From NCBI GenBank assembly GCA_965197865.1, contig CBDANZ010000004.1:558001-622000 (forward strand): 64,000 nt of DNA, written 5' to 3'. The notes under the pieces were generated by a model. The model saw only the letters and a list, made by a program, of their open reading frames with translations, was not told where the DNA came from and did no database searches. A program made the translations under genes and the position numbers. Positions 60,833-64,000 of the stretch are shown here, in pieces; within the stretch, counting starts at the first letter, position 1, and each line of letters starts with the position of its first letter. The DNA is from CBDANZ01 sp965197865 (lineage in GTDB: Bacteria > Acidobacteriota > Vicinamibacteria > Vicinamibacterales > CAVVIG01).

Positions 60833-62887
60833 ATGAAAGGCATAAAGGTGTGGTTCGTTTTCGGCGTGCTGATCGCAGCCGTGGCTCCCTCTTTGGAGGC
60901 CCGTGTCGTTCGCCTCGTGGTAGAGCAGACGCGCCCGTTCGCCGACGGCAAGAGGTTCGGCGATGTGGGGCCGTTCGTACGCCTCGAGGGCACGGTCCAT
61001 CTGGAAGTGGATCCGCTCGATTCATTGAACGCGGAGATTGTCGACCTCGACAAGGCCCCGCGCAACGGGAGCGGGCGGGTAGAATTCAGCGCGCGTTTCG
61101 TGATCATCAAGCCTGCCGACATGAAGCGGGGTAATCAGAAGATCCTCTACGGGATCAACAATCGCGGCAATAGCATCGAGCTCCTCTTTCATCAGTTTCC
61201 GTTCCTGCCAGACCAGGTGGAATCGAGTGACGGCCTTATCTTCAGACTCGGCTTCACGTTCGTGGACGTCGGGTGGGCGGGGGACATCATCAGCGAGGGT
61301 CAGCGGCTCGGCGCAAGTCTGCCTGTGGCCGTGGGGGCCGACGGTCGCCCAATCGAAGGGTTGATCCGAATCGAATACGGCGCTGTAACCGGTTACACCG
61401 TTCCGTTGAAAGGCAACTCACGGTTCCGCAGTTATGAGGCGGCAGACACGAACACGCCAGCGTCGACGCTGACGGTCCGTGACTCGATTGACGGTGTCAG
61501 AGCGGTGGTGCCGTCGGACCGCTGGGCGTTCGGCCGGTGCTCCACCGGGCAGGAGTCTCTCGCCCCCACGACCCTGGATCTCTGCATCTTCGATGGGTTC
61601 CAGCGAGACAGGATTTATGAGCTGGTCTACCCGGCCAAGAACCCGTTGGTCATGGGCCTGGGGTATGCGGTGACGCGCGACGTCGGATCGTTCCTGCGCC
61701 ATGCGCTCGCGGACGACGCAGGCACCCCGAATCCGTTGGCTGTCGATGCGACGAGCGTCGGGATCCGCCGTGTCTACGCGACCGGCACGTCTTCGACCGG
61801 CATGTACCTGCGCGAGTTCCTGTATCTCGGGTTCAATGAGGACGAGTCACACCGGAAGGTGTTCGATGCCGTCCGCATTGGCATTCCAGGCACCCATCGC
61901 TTGTTCGCCAACACTCGGTTCTCGGATCCAAACATCTATTCCGGCCAGGACCAACATCACGATTTTCTAGCCAATTCGTATCCGCCGCTGACGTATGCCG
62001 TCACCACCGATCCGGTCTCCGGTATTCGCGACGGTATTCTGAAACGTCCGACTACCGATCCGCTGTTGATTCAGGTCGACACGTCCAACGAGTTCTGGCA
62101 GATGAACAGTTCGTTGAACGTGCACGACGGCCGCGGCGGACCAGTGCCCGTGCCGGCCAACGTGCGCATGTACTTTCTCTCGGGCCATGGGCATCTCGGT
62201 GCAGCTGGTGTTGCGCAGATCCCGACCGCCAAGGGCAGATGCGAATATCCGACGAACAGTGCCCGCAGCTACAATCCGGTCTTCCGAGCGCTGCTGGTCG
62301 CACTCGACGACTGGGCGGATCGAGGAATTGAGCCGCCGAAGAACCGGTATCCCGATGTGCAGAGCGGTACGCTGGTTACGCTGCGGGAGGCGGCCCGTGC
62401 GTTCCCGGCCATCCCGGGCGTGAAGTTCCCGACCGTCGTAAACGAACTGCAGCTGCTGAACTACGGACCGACGTTTGGGCCCACGGGCGGAATATTGACC
62501 GAACTGCCGCCGTTACGGCGCGGCAGGTATGAGGTGCGGGTGCCCAAGCCGGACCGTGACGGAGTTGATCTCGGGGGAGTTCGAACGGTCGACATCGCCG
62601 TCCCCGTCGGCACCAGCACAGGCTGGAACTTGCGCGCGGCTGGTCCGAGAGGGGCCGACCTCTGCGGGCTGAACGGATCGTTCTTTCCGTTTGCGAGGAC
62701 AAAGGCTCAGCGGCTTGCTAATCGCGATCCTCGACCGTCGCTCGAGGAACGCTACGCCGATCGCGCCAGCTTCGTGATAGCGGTCGACCAAGCGGCCGGC
62801 CGCCTGGTGCAGGAACGGTTCATGCTTGAGGAGGACGCGCAGACGATAGTCAAGATCGCCGCCACGAGCAGCCTCCTGGAACCTTGA
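60833..62887 (+). CDS. Exported alpha/beta-hydrolase domain-containing protein
   Basis: Resembles the large alpha/beta hydrolase domain proteins of about 650-700 residues common in soil bacteria. The ATG at 60833 (GGGAGTGGG upstream) starts a signal peptide (VWFVFGVLIAAVAPSLEA); 60785 is an alternative. Seen: LYGINNRGNS, FVDVGWAGDII, RVYATGTSSTGMYLREFLY (a Thr-Gly-x-Ser-x-x-Gly nucleophile-elbow-like segment) and FLSGHGHLGAA. Expected to cleave an ester or lactone; the substrate is unknown. Confidence 0.72.
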   Translation: MKGIKVWFVFGVLIAAVAPSLEARVVRLVVEQTRPFADGKRFGDVGPFVRLEGTVHLEVDPLDSLNAEIVDLDKAPRNGSGRVEFSARFVIIKPADMKRGNQKILYGINNRGNSIELLFHQFPFLPDQVESSDGLIFRLGFTFVDVGWAGDIISEGQRLGASLPVAVGADGRPIEGLIRIEYGAVTGYTVPLKGNSRFRSYEAADTNTPASTLTVRDSIDGVRAVVPSDRWAFGRCSTGQESLAPTTLDLCIFDGFQRDRIYELVYPAKNPLVMGLGYAVTRDVGSFLRHALADDAGTPNPLAVDATSVGIRRVYATGTSSTGMYLREFLYLGFNEDESHRKVFDAVRIGIPGTHRLFANTRFSDPNIYSGQDQHHDFLANSYPPLTYAVTTDPVSGIRDGILKRPTTDPLLIQVDTSNEFWQMNSSLNVHDGRGGPVPVPANVRMYFLSGHGHLGAAGVAQIPTAKGRCEYPTNSARSYNPVFRALLVALDDWADRGIEPPKNRYPDVQSGTLVTLREAARAFPAIPGVKFPTVVNELQLLNYGPTFGPTGGILTELPPLRRGRYEVRVPKPDRDGVDLGGVRTVDIAVPVGTSTGWNLRAAGPRGADLCGLNGSFFPFARTKAQRLANRDPRPSLEERYADRASFVIAVDQAAGRLVQERFMLEEDAQTIVKIAATSSLLEP

Positions 62888-63103
62888 CGGCTCATCCGTG
62901 CTCACCTGCTCGACGATAGCGAAGGACCGGCTCTCTACTCTGGCTGACCGCGGCACAGGACTCGCGTCCTGCTCCCGCGACCAACGACGATCGCTCGCTC
63001 GTTTTCTCGATTCCGATATCCATTTTCAACGACCGTGTGGTGGGACGTGAGGATAGACAATGTGTTACGATTCATCACATTTGTTTCCCTCAGGAGGATG
63101 TTG
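62888..63103. other. Spacer before the cytochrome gene
   Basis: CAGGAGG just before the ATG pair at 63098/63104 is a ribosome site. No other feature is clear. Confidence 0.5.
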
Positions 63104-64000
63104 ATGTCCTTGCGCTTCAACGGTTGGGGTCATGGTGCGCGGCGCGCGGGGTTGGTCCGCAACCTATCCGGCTGTTGCTCGCTAGCCGCGGCATTATTCG
63201 CCTGGACGATAGGCGGCTCGTTGTCGGTGACCGTGCACGCCGGGCAGTCGCGAGCAGTGAACGGAGGCGTGTACACCGACCAGCAGGCAGAACGCGGCGA
63301 GGCGATGTACATGGAACAGTGCTCGGCCTGCCATGGCCAGGCGCTGCAAGGCGATCTCGCCCCCCCTCTGGCAGGAGACGATTTCATCGCGACGGTGGGC
63401 AAGGAACCACTGTCGGAGCTCGTCAACAAGATCCTAAACACGATGCCCGCGGACGACCCTGGCCAGCTCAGTCGGCAGCAAGCCGCCGATATCGTCGCCT
63501 ATGTACTCCAGGTTGGTGAGTTCGCCTCGGGAAGTGCCGAGCTGAGCTCAGACGAGGCCGCGTTGAAGCAGATTACCTGGCCCGAGGGGGCCCTTGCACC
63601 TCCGGCGCCGATCGCGTCCACTGCGGCGCAGGCGCTTTTGTCGCAGCCCCTTGGGAACATGGCCCAATTAATGCGCGGCATCCTTTTTCCCAGTTCGAAT
63701 TTGATCTTTAATGTCCAGGGGCAAGATCCAAGCACCCCGAAGGCGGGTTACGAGCCCTCGAGCACAGCCTCTTTCTCTTGGGCCGATTGGGGAGCCGGTA
63801 TTTATTCAGGGTGGGAACTTGTCGACTATGCCGCCGTGGCTCTTGCCGATTCCGCGCCGCTCATGTTAACGCCTCGCCGATGCGAGAACGGCAAGCCCGC
63901 GCCAGTGGAGCGTGAGGATTGGGTGAGGTTCACCCAGGAACTCGCCGAGGCTGGAAGGGCTGCCTACAGAGCATCACAGTCCAGGAATCAAGACGCGGTG
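63104..64000 (+). CDS. c-type cytochrome (partial at window end)
   Basis: The frame is open from the ATG at 63104 (or 63098) to the end of the window, 299 codons, so its stop lies beyond. A signal peptide is followed by one heme site, C73-S-A-C76-H77, in a cytochrome-c domain (MYMEQCSACHGQALQGDLAPPLAG) with a likely axial Met at M114 (ILNTMPADDPG). The second part (FSWADWGAGIYSGWELVDYA, then FTQELAEAGRAAYRASQSRN) resembles the C-terminal domain of Acidobacteria-type cytochromes that carry another CxxCH further on. Probably a periplasmic electron carrier for a dehydrogenase; the partner is unseen. Confidence 0.85.
   Translation, partial: MSLRFNGWGHGARRAGLVRNLSGCCSLAAALFAWTIGGSLSVTVHAGQSRAVNGGVYTDQQAERGEAMYMEQCSACHGQALQGDLAPPLAGDDFIATVGKEPLSELVNKILNTMPADDPGQLSRQQAADIVAYVLQVGEFASGSAELSSDEAALKQITWPEGALAPPAPIASTAAQALLSQPLGNMAQLMRGILFPSSNLIFNVQGQDPSTPKAGYEPSSTASFSWADWGAGIYSGWELVDYAAVALADSAPLMLTPRRCENGKPAPVEREDWVRFTQELAEAGRAAYRASQSRNQDAV

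Overview
The window is GC-rich bacterial chromosome, mostly single-copy housekeeping genes in short overlapping operons plus two accessory blocks. An Acidobacteriota (Vicinamibacteria-like) host is my inference from the mix: an Oar-type TonB-dependent receptor, a DUF5916/CBM9 outer-membrane protein, an AmmeMemoRadiSam enzyme, a bactofilin, GlpX and an EttA-type ABC-F protein. No rRNA genes, CRISPR arrays or phage genes were seen. There are two tRNA-Pro genes, with anticodons GGG and CGG.

Layout. 1-510 is the right half of an IS110-family (IS1111 group) element. 587-20261 is housekeeping: D-Ala-D-Ala carboxypeptidase, FdhE-like protein, a wrecked glgA, trxA-trxB, iscS-like/mnmA, bactofilin, a SAM-hydrolase family protein, a frameshifted acyl-CoA dehydrogenase, glpX, tsaC-hflX-TPR/SLH lipoprotein-pgsA, a two-domain cyclophilin, an IS3 relic, and dinB and ettA divergent. 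20307-35602 is a cell-surface polysaccharide locus: UDP-xylose synthase, a WcaJ-type initiating transferase, five glycosyltransferases, Ugd, GalE-like epimerase and an MsbA-like ABC exporter. Ugd plus the decarboxylase would make UDP-glucuronate and UDP-xylose. Inside this locus a trypsin-like protease gene is broken by nested mobile DNA (25490-27024).

35720-50816 is again housekeeping: yicC-gmk-rpoZ(stop)-coaBC-udg-priA, a site-2 protease with HU, der, a MerR regulator, tRNA-Pro(GGG), arfB, moaA-amrS, an MFS transporter, surE and tRNA-Pro(CGG). 51217-52705 is a complete IS1182-like element. 52879-64000 is an envelope/catabolic accessory block: TonB-dependent receptor, a second receptor's C-terminal stump, serine hydrolase, DUF5916 protein, alpha/beta-hydrolase-domain protein and a c-type cytochrome cut by the window end.

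The most notable system is the mobile DNA. A 158-bp MITE-like element has perfect 18-bp terminal repeats that match one end of the resident IS1182-like element at 17 of 18 positions. It inserted into the protease gene with a CTAG duplication, and removing it restores the reading frame exactly. An IS1111-group element then inserted inside the MITE's right terminal repeat. The partial copy at the window start ends in the same repeat fragment plus CTAG, so this recombinase appears to target the ends of another transposon. A guide RNA (seekRNA/bridge RNA) probably lies in its long 3' noncoding end.

A second theme is short hairpin repeats between genes, some of which seem to have been absorbed into coding regions (der, priA, moaA, the cyclophilin signal peptide and the site-2 protease N-terminus). 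Decay is frequent: glgA, rpoZ, the acyl-CoA dehydrogenase and the protease all carry lesions. Some could be assembly or base-calling errors.
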